Origin: Aureobasidium sp. EXF-3400
Lineage: Eukaryota; Ascomycota; Dothideomycetes; Dothideales; Saccotheciaceae
Assembly (NCBI GenBank): GCA_024195585.1
Contig: SWBL01000097.1
Span: 62,001-126,000, forward strand
Reading direction: 5' to 3'
DNA: 64,000 bases
The translations under genes and the position numbers were made by a program. The notes below the pieces were generated by a model. It was not told where the DNA came from. It did no database searches and saw only the letters and a list, made by a program, of their open reading frames with translations. Every line of letters starts with the position of its first letter. The stretch's first letter is position 1. This document shows, in pieces, positions 33,146 through 43,695 of the stretch.

Positions 33146-33312
33146 TGTGTGTATGATTGGGTAGTGTAAGATGCGGTGGTGCCTTCCTTGCCGGCTTTCT
33201 CGACACGAAAAAGTCGGGCTTGGCGTTGACTTTGGGGACGGTCGCGGCTTCCTGATGCAGCACCAGGAAGATTTCTGGCAGCAGTCACATCCACCTTCGC
33301 TCAGCACACACA
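33146..33312. promoter_or_regulatory. Compact bidirectional promoter, uL4m / mL38
   Basis: Only 167 bp separate the start codons of two divergent mitoribosomal genes, so both promoters and leaders must share this stretch. No TATA box is visible, as is usual for ribosomal-type bidirectional promoters. Confidence 0.6.
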
Positions 33313-34582
33313 ATGGCCTCGACCTCACGAGCGCTACGAGGCCTGTCGGCTCGCGCCTTTTCGACTTCGGCCCCGGTCTGCGAAGAAGTTGCCGCCATCA
33401 CTACGGCCGCCGCAGCGACGACACAATCTCCGCCGCTCTCCTCGCTCGGCCAGGACAATGTCTTTACTCCCAGAGCCGAGCGCAAGCTCCTCCGTACCCG
33501 TGGTCTCACTCCTATCGGCTCTCGCAGACGTCGTGCCGCCATTCTCTCAGGCTCGCGCATTCCCTTTGAGCAATTGCCCTACCAATGTTTCCAAGAAGCC
33601 CGCAAAGTCTTGATCCAACACCGTGAAGAGAAGGTCCAGGACATCGAGACGGAGCGCCAGAAGATTGCCAGACTCAAGGCTCAATCCGTCGAGCCTCAGA
33701 ATGAACAACGGCACCAACACCGCGTCAACAGCATGGAGCGGTACTTGCACGAACTCAAGATTCACGCAGACATCAACGACCCCATGGTCAAGAGGAGGTT
33801 TGAAGATGGCAAGGGTCAGTATTTCCTATCACGACCAGCATCGACAACACTAAAACCAAACAGGCGACATGGACAAGCCCATCTACCGCTACCTTGCCGA
33901 CAAGAAGTGGCGCCAGTACGACCGCATGATCATCATGCAGCGTATCAACCAGATGAACGTCGTGCCAGACGTTCTTCCTACCATCGACCCTACCCTCAAC
34001 GTCTCGCTCTCCTTTGGTCCCCGTGACGTCCAGCCTGGTGAATTCGTCGACAGCAGAGTCTCCGAGATCCCCGGCCACCTCAACATCCAACCCTACGACA
34101 AGGGCGAGCGCTACGTCAGCATCGCTATTGTCAACCCCGATGTGCCCAACGTCGAGGCAGATGGCTTCGACTACCGCTGCCACTTCCTCGCCTCAAACAT
34201 CAAAATCTCCCCCACTCAGACTTCCGTCTCGCTCGGCAAGCTGACTGACGACCAAGTCATTCTCCCCTGGCTACCCGCATACACCCAGAAGGGTCTTGCC
34301 TACAGCCGCATGTCCATCTTCGTCCTCGAGCAAAAGGACGGCCAAATCCTGGACGCACAGGCTCTATCACAACGCTACGAGCACAACGACTTTATCTTGA
34401 GGAGCTTTGTCGACAGACATGTATTGAAGCCTGTCGGTGTGAACTTGTTCAGAAGCAGACACGACGAGGGTACTGCTGGTGTCATGCAAAGAGCTGGAAT
34501 CCCCGGTGGTGACGTCGAGTTCAAGAGGAAGAAGATTGAGCCCCTGCCTTACAAGAAGTTGCCTGGTTCGAGATACAGGTAG
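33313..34582 (+). CDS. Mitochondrial large-subunit ribosomal protein mL38 (PEBP fold)
   Basis: Two exons, 33313-33814 and 33864-34582; 406 aa. The intron is 49 bp with a GTCAGT donor and AACAG acceptor. The targeting sequence MASTSRALRGLSARAFSTS is followed by an Ala/Thr-rich linker and a helical region (EKVQDIETERQKIARLKAQ). The C-terminal half is a PEBP-like fold: FGPRDVQPGEFVDSRV, YVSIAIVNPDVPNVEADGF, LPWLPAYTQKGLAYSRMSIF. This matches mL38 (yeast Mrpl35). It belongs to the 54S subunit and lies divergent from uL4m. Confidence 0.9.
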
Positions 34583-35149
34583 TTTCGGATCATGCCTTTT
34601 GTACTATATATCCATTTTATGTACCAAAATTTCCATTCATGTACCTACTTTCTCCTCGGACAAAGCCATTACGACTCTCGGAAGGTGGTTGTTTGTGAGA
34701 GAATCGATTTTGCTATCTTTGATTCTCAACGAGATCATCCCTCCAACACCTTCCATCAATATACGCATCACAGGCGTGCAATCATGTCCAGTCACCAATC
34801 GGCTCTTCATCGGCGCTCGAACAACGTCAATCTCGTCTTTACAGCTGCTGTCTCCGTCTTGTTCTTCGTTGATGCCCGGAGGCATAGAATTGTCCAGTAA
34901 CCATTGGTGTAGTATCAACGTAGGTGACTGTAGCTTAGGTTTGAAATATCAGTCTTTGTCTTTCTAATCCCCACGGAGTTGTCCGCAGCAAGATGAACAA
35001 AACCCATGGGTTCAGGCAATCGTCTTCCGAGAAAAGTGGACCCAGCAAGACTCAACAGCCCTGAGAGCAACAACGATCATCAACAGGTATAAGATAGTAG
35101 GTCTAGCCACTGGGATTACTTCCAAGCTTTTCGATTCAAGTCAACGACA
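34583..35149. other. Intergenic region before GIT1-like permease
   Basis: 567 bp holding the mL38 3' UTR and the permease promoter. Short ORFs on both strands here overlap each other and have no family character. Confidence 0.5.
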
Positions 35150-36754
35150 ATGGCCTCTTCTGTGGAAATGGCCGTGAACACCAAAGAAGCAGAACATCAA
35201 CAAGGAGATGAAGCCAAAGATGCCAAAGTCAACGTCTGGGATACCGAATCCGATATATCAAAGAATCCAAAGAGTATCTCTTGGTATGTCATTTTCGCCA
35301 GTGCACTCGCGAACTTTTCGGATGGATATCAGAATAATCTCGTAAGTATCATCTTGAGTATTCTCTTCACACTCAAAGCAACACCACAACTGACGCAAAA
35401 ATCACAGTCTTCAAACACAAATGTAATCTTCAAACACACCCTCGGAAACACCTACACCTCTGCCATTCAAACCAGAATATCCAATGCTTTGCTGGTTGGC
35501 GCTGTGATTGGTATTGTTGTTCTTGGCTATACTTGCGATATCTGGAGTCGACGAGGAGGATTGTGGGTTACTTCTTCTCTGGTTGTTGTGGGGAGTTTGT
35601 TGGCTACTTTGGTGTTTCAGGTAGAGGGACAAGGCGTGGAGGGCATGATGTGGTATATGACGATTGCAAGAGGCATAACTGGTGTTGGTGTGGGAGGCGA
35701 GTATCCGCCTTCTGCTGCTGCTGCTTTGGAGGGGAGTAACGAGGTAAGTTCCTCTGCATCCCATTGCTATACAACAAATCTTGGGAAAGTTGAAAGAAGA
35801 AGAAGAGCAAAGCTAATAAAGAGAAATCAGCATTACGATCACATCAGAGGACCCATCCAAGTCCTCACTTCAACCCTCATGGCCACCTCCGCAGCACCAA
35901 TCTGCACAGCAATCTACCTCCTCACCCTCATCGCCACCCACAACAATCTCATCACCGCTTTCCACGCCATCTACTCCATTTCCATCTTTCTACCTCTATT
36001 CGTCGCATTCCTCCGTTTCCGCATGCGCGACGGCCTCCTCTTCCGCCGCAACAAGATCGAAAACATTTCTCCACCATACCTTTTGGTGCTCAAACGCTAC
36101 GGCTGGAGACTGCTCGGCACCTCTTCAGCCTTCTTCCTCTACGACTTTATCAATTTTCCTAATAGCATTATGAGTGCAGCAATCATCAATAACGTGGTAC
36201 CGGGAAAGAACATCCGACAAACGGCAATCTGGCAATTCATTCTCGCGCTTCTTGCAGTACCCGGCCCTATTGTGGGAAGCTACCTTACCAATCGCATAGG
36301 ACGACGCTGGACAGGAATAGCAGGATGGATTGGTTATATCATTCTCGGTTTTATCATCGGTGATTGCTACTCCTCCCTCACTTCTTCTGCCAATATTGCT
36401 GCGTTTGTGGTTCTCTATGGTCTGATGCAGAGTTTTGGTCACATGGGTCCTGGTGCCACCATCGGCTTGATGAGTGTAGAGCTTTTTCCTACGGCGGTAA
36501 GGGGTGTTAGTTATGGTGTCTCGGCTGCTTTTGGCAAAGCTGGTGCTGCGGTGGGGACGCAGGTTTTTACGCCTATTAGAGATGCTGCGGGTCCGGCTAG
36601 TACGTTTTATTTGCTGGGTGGGTTGAGTATTTTGGGAGCAGGCATCTACTGGATCTTGCCGGAAGGAAGGGATATTGATTTGGCGGCTGAAGACGAGAGC
36701 TTCAACGAATATCTTAGAAGGGTGGGGTGGGGTGTGGATAAATTATCCACCTGA
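35150..36754 (+). CDS. MFS permease, phosphate/glycerophosphodiester type (GIT1-like)
   Basis: Three exons: 35150-35341, 35408-35743 and 35831-36754; 483 aa. Introns of 66 and 87 bp are both multiples of three without stops, so the frame appears continuous; GTAAGT donors and CACAG/ATCAG acceptors, plus restored family alignment (YQNNL joined to SSNTNVIF), argue for splicing. Motifs are WYVIFASALANFSDGYQNNL, RISNALLVGAVIGIVVLGY, GVGVGGEYPPSAAAALEGSNE and MSVELFPTAVRGVSYGVSAA. Relatives import glycerophosphoinositol or inorganic phosphate across the plasma membrane. Substrate not certain. The central loop is short and the chain appears intact. Confidence 0.85.
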   Translation: MASSVEMAVNTKEAEHQQGDEAKDAKVNVWDTESDISKNPKSISWYVIFASALANFSDGYQNNLVSIILSILFTLKATPQLTQKSQSSNTNVIFKHTLGNTYTSAIQTRISNALLVGAVIGIVVLGYTCDIWSRRGGLWVTSSLVVVGSLLATLVFQVEGQGVEGMMWYMTIARGITGVGVGGEYPPSAAAALEGSNEVSSSASHCYTTNLGKVERRRRAKLIKRNQHYDHIRGPIQVLTSTLMATSAAPICTAIYLLTLIATHNNLITAFHAIYSISIFLPLFVAFLRFRMRDGLLFRRNKIENISPPYLLVLKRYGWRLLGTSSAFFLYDFINFPNSIMSAAIINNVVPGKNIRQTAIWQFILALLAVPGPIVGSYLTNRIGRRWTGIAGWIGYIILGFIIGDCYSSLTSSANIAAFVVLYGLMQSFGHMGPGATIGLMSVELFPTAVRGVSYGVSAAFGKAGAAVGTQVFTPIRDAAGPASTFYLLGGLSILGAGIYWILPEGRDIDLAAEDESFNEYLRRVGWGVDKLST

Positions 36755-37499
36755 GTGTTGAGACTGATGCTGCTAAGAGGTAGATGTGTTCAGGAACTAA
36801 GATGATATCTTCTGCTTGGCCTTTGCTCCAATGTATACCCTCATTGATCCTGTTCTTCAAAATGAGTCTAGGGTGCGTCTGCATTGCTTGTAACACTTAA
36901 CATACAAGTCAAGCAAGACAATACCACCACGTCAATGTTGTCTTGACCGACAGCAGTCGCCCACCGCAGCATGACAACACCCGCAAGTCGCAGGAATTTC
37001 TCGTAATCCAGCTTTATGTTTTTGGCAAACATGATCAGATCGCAGTTCCAGGACCAGTTTGTTGCTTCCAAGTTGACAAGTATCTGAACATGAGGCATAT
37101 CGCTTAATTTTGTTCTCGTGTTTTGTTCGGTCGTAACTATAACCCAATGAAATGGCGAGTATACCACCCACAGCGAAGAGGAGGGTGTTTGCAATGAGAC
37201 CTAGGGTCCTTTTGTCGTCGGACATGGTTGTTAGTTGTAGAGGAGACGCTTATTGTAACATGGTAGTTCTGGATTCAACTGTAGGATTTCGAGCTCGCTA
37301 GCGTGTGCTGCTGCTGTTAATGGCCCTTGTTAAACAACTCCGAAGAACCGTCAGTCGAGTGATCTGGGGCAGGATAAATTCCGGCAAGTCAGCGTTGACT
37401 GAATGTTCTTGTCTGTAAAAATTATATTGTCTTTCATGCAATCAGCAATCAGTTTTCTTTTTCGCTCAGACGACCCTTATCTGCATTATCATCTGTAAT
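36755..37499. other. Intergenic region with one small ORF
   Basis: Between the GIT1-like permease stop and the ABC transporter stop. Holds the small ORF at 36932-37225; nothing else seen. Confidence 0.45.
36932..37225 (-). CDS. Hypothetical small membrane protein with Cys-rich tail
   Basis: 97 aa read unspliced. The start (ACAACCATGTCC) has A at -3. The N-terminal part has one clear TM helix, GLIANTLLFAVGGILAISLG, then a basic segment. The tail holds eight cysteines in pairs (CSDTC, TCGCC, DCC). A second frame over the same DNA (ending 36868) also looks protein-like, so an intron may join the TM part to that frame; I found donor/acceptor pairs only for introns under 36 bp or for one that removes the TM helix. 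No family recognised. Confidence 0.35.
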   Translation of the reverse strand: MSDDKRTLGLIANTLLFAVGGILAISLGYSYDRTKHENKIKRYASCSDTCQLGSNKLVLELRSDHVCQKHKAGLREIPATCGCCHAAVGDCCRSRQH

Positions 37500-39428
37500 C
37501 TATGACTGTTTCCAAAGATCCCAATACCTTCCTTTGAGCTCACAAAGCTCTTGATGCCGCCCTCTCTCTACTATCCTGCCTTGATGCATCACCAATATCT
37601 GATCGGCTTCGACGATAGTGCTTAATCGATGAGCAACTACGATCATAGTTCTTCCCTTCCCGAGCTCTTTGAGCGCGCCTCTAATTTTGCCTTCCGTCAC
37701 TGTGTCAACAGAGCTGGTGGCTTCATCCAGCAACACGATCGGAGCATCTCTCAATAGCGCTCTTGCGATGGCTAGTCTTTGTGCTTCACCACCGGATACC
37801 TTGACACCACGCTCTCCAACTCGCGTGCTATAACCGTTGGCATATTGCATGATAGTATCATGAATGGCAGCAGCACGACAAGCTTCGAAGACCTCTTCAT
37901 CGGTTGCCGAGCTCCGCGCATATCGAACATTATCCATAATCGAGGCATTGAAGAACAATGCAGTCTGTGGAACCACACTGATAGCATCGCGCAGGGAATC
38001 CAGAGTCACGTCTTGGATGCTCTGACCGGCTATCGTAATCCTACCAGATTCGATGTCGTGGACTCGCATCAGAAGCTTCAAGATGGAAGATTTGCCGGCA
38101 CCGGTCTCTCCAACTAGCGCGATAGTCTGACCTGGTAATGCTGTAAAAGAGACTTCGCGGAGTGCGTAGTGGCCTTCGTCGTACATCAGAGAAACATCTT
38201 CGAACTGAATGTCGCCTCCGCGAAGAGCAAGCGGATATGCTTCTGACGTATCCGCGATTGAAGGTTTGGTCTTGAACAGCATAAGAAGTCGTTCAGCGTC
38301 GATAAAGTCATTCGATAACCAATGAATATGGTTTGTCAAATACGTCAGAGGATAGATAATGGCATCCCAGTAAGAAAGGAAGAAGACAAAATCTCCAGGC
38401 GAGGCTTCTCCAGAAGCAATGTTATGGATAATGATATATGCCAGAGCAAAGAATGTCGCAGATATCAGAAGCTCCACTCCAGCATCCAGAAGTGCTTTCT
38501 TCTGATCAAACCAGGTTTTTGCTTTTGTATGGGAAGTCACCGCATCAGCCAGGATGCGGGCCTCTCGCTTGAATTGATTGAAAAAAGCCACTGTCTGCCA
38601 GCCTTCGATGGCTTGGTGTGTTTTCCGAATCTGTATCCTTTCTGCTCTGGTCATATCCCTCCGATTGCCAGTCATGAGTTTGGTGGAGAAAGCCTGCGCT
38701 GTCAAGTAGACCACACAAGCGGTAAAAAAGACAATCGCCACCACTGGAGTGAACTTTCTGGAGAAAATCGTACCAGCAACAATGACATCTATGAGTGTTG
38801 GGGCAATCTCAAAGACTATTGTGTCCAGCACAAAACCCAACGACTCGCCTTGTTCAATTGTCTTCATGACTTCCGCCGAATCATGTGTGGAGTGAAAATC
38901 AAACGACTGAGCCATGACGTGGTCAAAGGCCGCTTTGGTAAGTGTACTGTATGAGAATTGCTTGATGGGTATTTTCGACAGATTTTGAATAAGAACCAGA
39001 CCAGATTCGTGATTGGAAATGTCCAGTATGAGTAAGATGAGGAGTTCCCGAGTAGGCACGACACCAGAGGTGACTTTGTCCGCAATAACACCGAGTGTAT
39101 ATGGTAATGCAGCTTGTACCATTCGTTGCAGAATAAAAGCAAGAATGCAGATGAAGAGGCATAATTGAATCTTGATGTTTTTGCGAGGGAATACAAAGGG
39201 GATAAAGATTGCAAAATCTCGAAGATATCCTAGCCATCCTTTGGTTTCGCTCAGTCTTGTGGCACGCGCATCTTTGACATCTTGATCATCATCGCTGTCA
39301 GTGTCGCTGTCGTGGTCGCTGAAATTGTTTGTATGGTCGTCATTGAGATCCTGGGGAAGTGCTGCCTCAAGTAGAGGATCAGAGTCTTGCGAGCCGGCGC
39401 CAGGCGATTTCCGTGATTGAGACAGCAT
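37500..39428 (-). CDS. ABC half-transporter, ABCB type (HMT1/ATM1-like)
   Basis: Intronless, 642 aa. The N-terminal tail is acidic (SDHDSDTDSDDDQD). Six TM helices run from about residue 75 to 375, then one nucleotide-binding domain: Walker A GETGAGKSS (440-448), Q-loop VVPQ, signature VSGGEAQR (544-551), Walker B IVLLDEATSSVD (564-575) and H-loop AHRLST. GE in the signature is usual for the ATM1/HMT1 group. HMT1-type vacuolar transporters normally have an extra N-terminal TM domain, which is missing here, and the first 60 residues are not a mitochondrial presequence. A role in vacuolar export of metal or thiol conjugates is therefore only a guess. It should act as a dimer. Confidence 0.88.
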   Translation of the reverse strand: MLSQSRKSPGAGSQDSDPLLEAALPQDLNDDHTNNFSDHDSDTDSDDDQDVKDARATRLSETKGWLGYLRDFAIFIPFVFPRKNIKIQLCLFICILAFILQRMVQAALPYTLGVIADKVTSGVVPTRELLILLILDISNHESGLVLIQNLSKIPIKQFSYSTLTKAAFDHVMAQSFDFHSTHDSAEVMKTIEQGESLGFVLDTIVFEIAPTLIDVIVAGTIFSRKFTPVVAIVFFTACVVYLTAQAFSTKLMTGNRRDMTRAERIQIRKTHQAIEGWQTVAFFNQFKREARILADAVTSHTKAKTWFDQKKALLDAGVELLISATFFALAYIIIHNIASGEASPGDFVFFLSYWDAIIYPLTYLTNHIHWLSNDFIDAERLLMLFKTKPSIADTSEAYPLALRGGDIQFEDVSLMYDEGHYALREVSFTALPGQTIALVGETGAGKSSILKLLMRVHDIESGRITIAGQSIQDVTLDSLRDAISVVPQTALFFNASIMDNVRYARSSATDEEVFEACRAAAIHDTIMQYANGYSTRVGERGVKVSGGEAQRLAIARALLRDAPIVLLDEATSSVDTVTEGKIRGALKELGKGRTMIVVAHRLSTIVEADQILVMHQGRIVERGRHQELCELKGRYWDLWKQS

Positions 39429-41008
39429 TCAGAATATTTTGGTAGATTATAAGACGTGCTACCTATCTCTTATTTATGTAGTCGAGGGGTTGCGCACATC
39501 GCCACTGTATACGCAACAAACGCTGCTCGAAACTTTCTTGAGGTCGCTCAAATCTGACACCGCAGGCAGTCCGTGAGTCGCCGTTACCTCACGTAGATCG
39601 CTCGGAGTCCGCGGGTCGCCGCTGCCTAGTAAGTCATAATAAATCCAGAATCAAGAATTGCAATGAGCTACAGTTCTCTCATAGCTAGTTTCAGAACATA
39701 TGTTGACGTGAAGGTTTGTTGTACACCGCTTGGAATACGTGCTGGGCGGTTGAAAGTCATCCCGCTTATTCCGTCATTCCGGTGTCTACTCCGAGGATTC
39801 GTCAACCAACGGCATGGATGGCAGCGAACAGGCCGAAGAGGCGTAAGCATTTCACTTCGAAAAACCAATCATAGAGAATACCGCTGCCTCATATTGCGTT
39901 TGATATAGACTCGGGATTCAATCATCGATTGCTCTATTGAAAATTTAATCCAAAACGCGGAATCCTTAACTGTGCTGCTATCGGCTCAAACATTGGACTC
40001 TTGTAGGTAAAAGTCAAAGATAGGATACTGTGTTCCAATCGACCTCGCCCATTCTTTATCGTCGTTATTCCACTGAATCATCAAACCCGTGGTGCCAAGT
40101 CAAACCCTCGACTCCCGATTACCACCTGCAGCCACCAGGATATCCAGCTACCTCATAGCCATGTAATGGAACATCGCTTCCCTATTCGTAATCACTTTGT
40201 CCACTGACGCAGCAGCGCTAACCATGCGTCTGGAATCTGACTTGGACTGAGACTTTGTCGCAAGCAATGGTGTTGTTTCTTTCTGATCGGACTGTAGCGT
40301 TTGGTAGCGAGCAGGCTATCATACATGTAAGCTATTATGTTCATGCTATAAGCTATTGTCCATGCTCACCTCTTTTCTAATGGATGCAATGGCCTGGCGA
40401 AGGCTGGTGTGCTTGTTTGGAAAAGACATTTCGATTGTGAGAGCGGATAGATCGAGACAGAGTTCGAGTTGTTATAGAGTAAACCCGTCGAGTAGTGCGG
40501 ATGTAATGCGCTTCTTAATCTTGAGCGGTATTCAGATAGACGAAGAAGAGGAGGCAGATGATGATGAGATGATCGAAGATCATGAGGCGAATTGTTTGAT
40601 GATGGATGGAAGCACTGTGTGAAAAGCTCCTTATGAATAAGATTGAGTCGACAAGGTGATGCTGTGAGTGATGTGATTTGACTCATTGTGAGCGCTGATG
40701 TTGTTATATATATCGAGCAGTTTGCTGACGGAATAAGATGGCGGAATGGAATATCGGAATAGCCGGAGTTGTACTCGGAATAGAATTTGGCGGTACCAGC
40801 AAGTCGTTCCGTGATCCTCCACCGGCATAAACGCATGCATGATGTGCAATACGCTACCGGACTGGGCAATCGGAATTGAAAATGAGTTGTGTTCTGATGA
40901 GACTCTCGGACTCATTTCGAACGTCAGCAATTTTTGCGCCCGGAGTATAAGCCTCCAGGCCCGGAGTCGAACTTGTAGTAGCTCATATAACTCAGGTGAT
41001 ATCCCGAT
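39429..41008. other. 1.6 kb region without recognisable genes
   Basis: ABC transporter promoter at the left and 3' UTR of the Zn2Cys6 regulator at the right. Contains an imperfect direct repeat (39567-39627). A plus-strand ORF at 40356-40622 encodes an acidic run but lacks other support. Confidence 0.45.
39567..39627. repeat. Imperfect 23-bp direct repeat, period 38 bp
   Basis: Positions 39567-39589 (CAGTCCGTGAGTCGCCGTTA and three more bases) and 39605-39627 (GAGTCCGCGGGTCGCCGCTG and three more) match at all but a few bases. A shorter GGTCGCTC/GATCGCTC similarity precedes each unit. It lies about 140-200 bp upstream of the ABC transporter start. Confidence 0.5.
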
Positions 41009-43348
41009 CTATACTCCACCACTTGCGTTTGTCCAGTCGATACCTTCTATCCAATTGTTCATATCAATCAAATTAGCCGCGTCCCAGTCAAATAAGTCCA
41101 GTAGTGAGCCATCCGCCTGTCCCACTACTTCGAGACCAACATTCGACACCGGAACCTGGACACCTGTTATGAAGTTGCTTGTGACTTCAGGCTCTGCTCG
41201 TTGGATATCATTGGCGGCAAGCGAAAGCAGATACTCCAACACTTCATCCAATGCACCAGAGATAAGTCCCGATGCTTTTATGCAGAGAGCGTAATTCGCA
41301 TTCTCCGGACGATAGACACCTTCCAGGAAGGTCACAAAAACCGAAAGACGTCGGATTGATACACGGCGGACCAAATCAACAAACTGCACTCGGTTCATGG
41401 TTCTCCTTGCAGTCTTTAGCGCGTTGATGAGTGTTATCGCACTAGGTAATCCGTAGCACAAGACCTTCCTTTGTGTTAGTCATCGAACGACAAAGAGACA
41501 GCTGACTTTGACTCACAGTACTCGCCCTAAAGCTATGGTGCAGATGAGAAACAGCCCTGTTACGAAAGCCGCCAGATTGGAGAGTAGTCTCGATGATGCT
41601 TGAGCAAGTCTGAACCATATCTGCAGAGCAATTGCCATCATGCTTACCCGTCAAGCGATAGATATGGAACAGTGTCTGCAGGTAATTGAGATATATCTCT
41701 GCCAATCTGAGGCATGATATGGGCGCCAGATCAGATTTCCAGCATCCAGACTGGTAATGAATGCGATTAGGAAGGCTTTCCCACGTTTGCTTGCACCGAA
41801 GTGCTATATCTCTATGACATTGTTAGCATCACACATTCCTGGTATTTCTATGTCTGAAGTGGAAAGGGATCTGCTGACTCTAGTTTAGATCTTGTCTCTT
41901 GATCAAGAGGCTTCAGTTGATGCAAGAGGGTTTCCTCTTTGAACTGCGCGAGGAGATACAGCGCTCGGATCCAAGAAGTATTCGAATTGGAGCCTCCAGT
42001 GTACCACCCACCGCTTCGTTCCAATGCAGCTAGCTCTTCGTCACTAAGACCATTGGAGCAGAGCTGATCATCAGTGAGTTCCAGTGGTAAGCGACAGTCA
42101 GCGTAGTAGCTAGGTATCCGGGGCGGACGATCGAACAGCGTAGCGAGAAGTTTGTCCCAGTGAAACGCAGCCGCGAAGATTCTTCTGCGACACTCAGCGA
42201 GGAAGAACGAGACTTTTGTGATAGCTGCCTCTCTGTGTATCTCCAGGCCGAAAATGTCGGTGGACAGATCACCGAGTCGTCGCCAAACAGTCGGACCTAC
42301 AGACATACGAATAGCGATCAGTGTCCTGCTTCACACGAGAGAACATAGCCAAGAAAAATGTGAACCTACTGGAATAGCCTTGGATACTCGTAGTGATACG
42401 CAAGTTCTCGTACGACAACCACACTATCACATCGTTCATTTCTAGTGCTAATTCTCGAGCGAGTCGCAAGCATCGCGCACTACACTGGAACATCGTTTGG
42501 ACAAAGGCGTGACTCTCCTCATTTTCCGAAAGCAGGCGGGATGCACGAACAGCAACGGAGAAGACCAACCCGATGCTTTCTACTCGCAGATTTGCGCCGC
42601 TATAGAAGCTTAGGAATTCCGGCAAGGAGGTGGACGAGGTTATGGTACTCGTCGAGATTGTAGCACGCAAGATCCGTTGGGCCATTGCCGATACAGCGAC
42701 TTTGCTAGTAGTGAGATCAGTTGTGGCTCGCTGGTGGAGAATATCCTCGTGAATTTGTTCGAGGTCAGATATGATAGGCAGCACGAGTTGGCCCGGAATA
42801 GCGGCGACCTGACCCATACGATAGTAGTCTGCAAGAAGCCTTCTGATAGTGCTGCAATGGTGAAGCTGCTCCAGAACATATGTTATAGACAGCAAATCTT
42901 CCTCGAGCGTTTCGTTACCGCGGTCATCGTACATTGCCGTCGCGATAACATTTTGTGTACTTGCGTCGTCGAGACTCTGGAGAGAAAGTAACGGAAGCGT
43001 CGCAGGAGACGTTGTGCTTGAACCAGAGACTGAAAGTAGGCGACTGCTCGGGTCGCTGTTCCTCACCCTGGCATCCAGATGATTGTTGTTGTGGAGTGGT
43101 GTTGCAGCTACTGAAGGCGTTTGTATACTCGCTTCTGTCAAATCTACTCCAAGACCGTCCTGCGACGACATTCGAGCGCGCTTTGATGGCCGTGTCAGAG
43201 GAGCCGGATGGTACCAACACTCGCTGCCCATGTTGCGACGACGACAACGATCACAGATTGGCATGCGATGGTCGCAACGCACTTTATTTCGGCGGCAAGG
43301 CTCGCAAGACGCCTGTTTACCATTTTTGCGACTTGCGGTAGCCGACAT
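41009..43348 (-). CDS. Zn2Cys6 transcription factor with fungal-specific TF domain
   Basis: Four exons on the minus strand: 43348-42370, 42296-41879, 41811-41517 and 41464-41009; 715 aa. Introns are 73, 67 and 52 bp. The Zn2Cys6 cluster uses Cys15, 18, 25, 32, 35 and 44 (CX2CX6CX6CX2CX8C), followed by a Ser/Thr-rich linker. The middle domain shows SLPEFLSFYSGANLRVESIG and, across the first junction, YSSPTVWRRLGDLSTDIFGL and EIHREA, then CRRRIFAAAFHWDKLLATLF and RPPRIPSYYADCRLP. This is the fungal_trans domain of nuclear regulators. ATG 43348 (CACCATGTCG) is preferred; an in-frame ATG at 43393 adds 15 residues. Targets unknown; the nearest gene in the same direction is an ABC half-transporter. 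Confidence 0.9.
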
Positions 43349-43695
43349 GGTGCTTTGAGAATTTTGGGGTGAAGTTGTCAAGATGTCAAGCATGAACTCC
43401 GGTGGTCGTATTCCGGTGTGAGAGTCGTGTGCATGATCATGACGGCTGCTGTCACGACTACCTTAATTAGGCAGGTAGATGTCATCAGCCAAGCTTTGCC
43501 GGATCTTACTCCGGCACTCCTTGATGGATGATGTATCATCTGTATACCAGTCACGTACGTGGAACCCCCTCATCTCAATAGTATAAGACTTGACTCGATA
43601 TCCTCCCCAACAAAACACGACTGGAGTTTTAGTAGCGGAGTTTCAATCCGCAAATGTTCGAGCATTAAGCCTTTATGTGTTTTCATTATCATAAT
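43349..43695. other. TF promoter / SDR 3' region
   Basis: 347 bp upstream of the Zn2Cys6 gene and downstream of the SDR gene. No ORF or repeat of note. Confidence 0.5.

Noticed and set aside
32146..33294. uL4m read as one exon from 33294
   Set aside because: A 49-bp intron with GTATGT, CTGAC and CAG is present, and splicing yields a typical short mitochondrial presequence; the unspliced N-terminus does not.
40356..40622. 88-codon plus-strand ORF with acidic run
   Set aside because: No promoter or splice signals, no family resemblance; the acidic run comes from a GA-rich purine tract.
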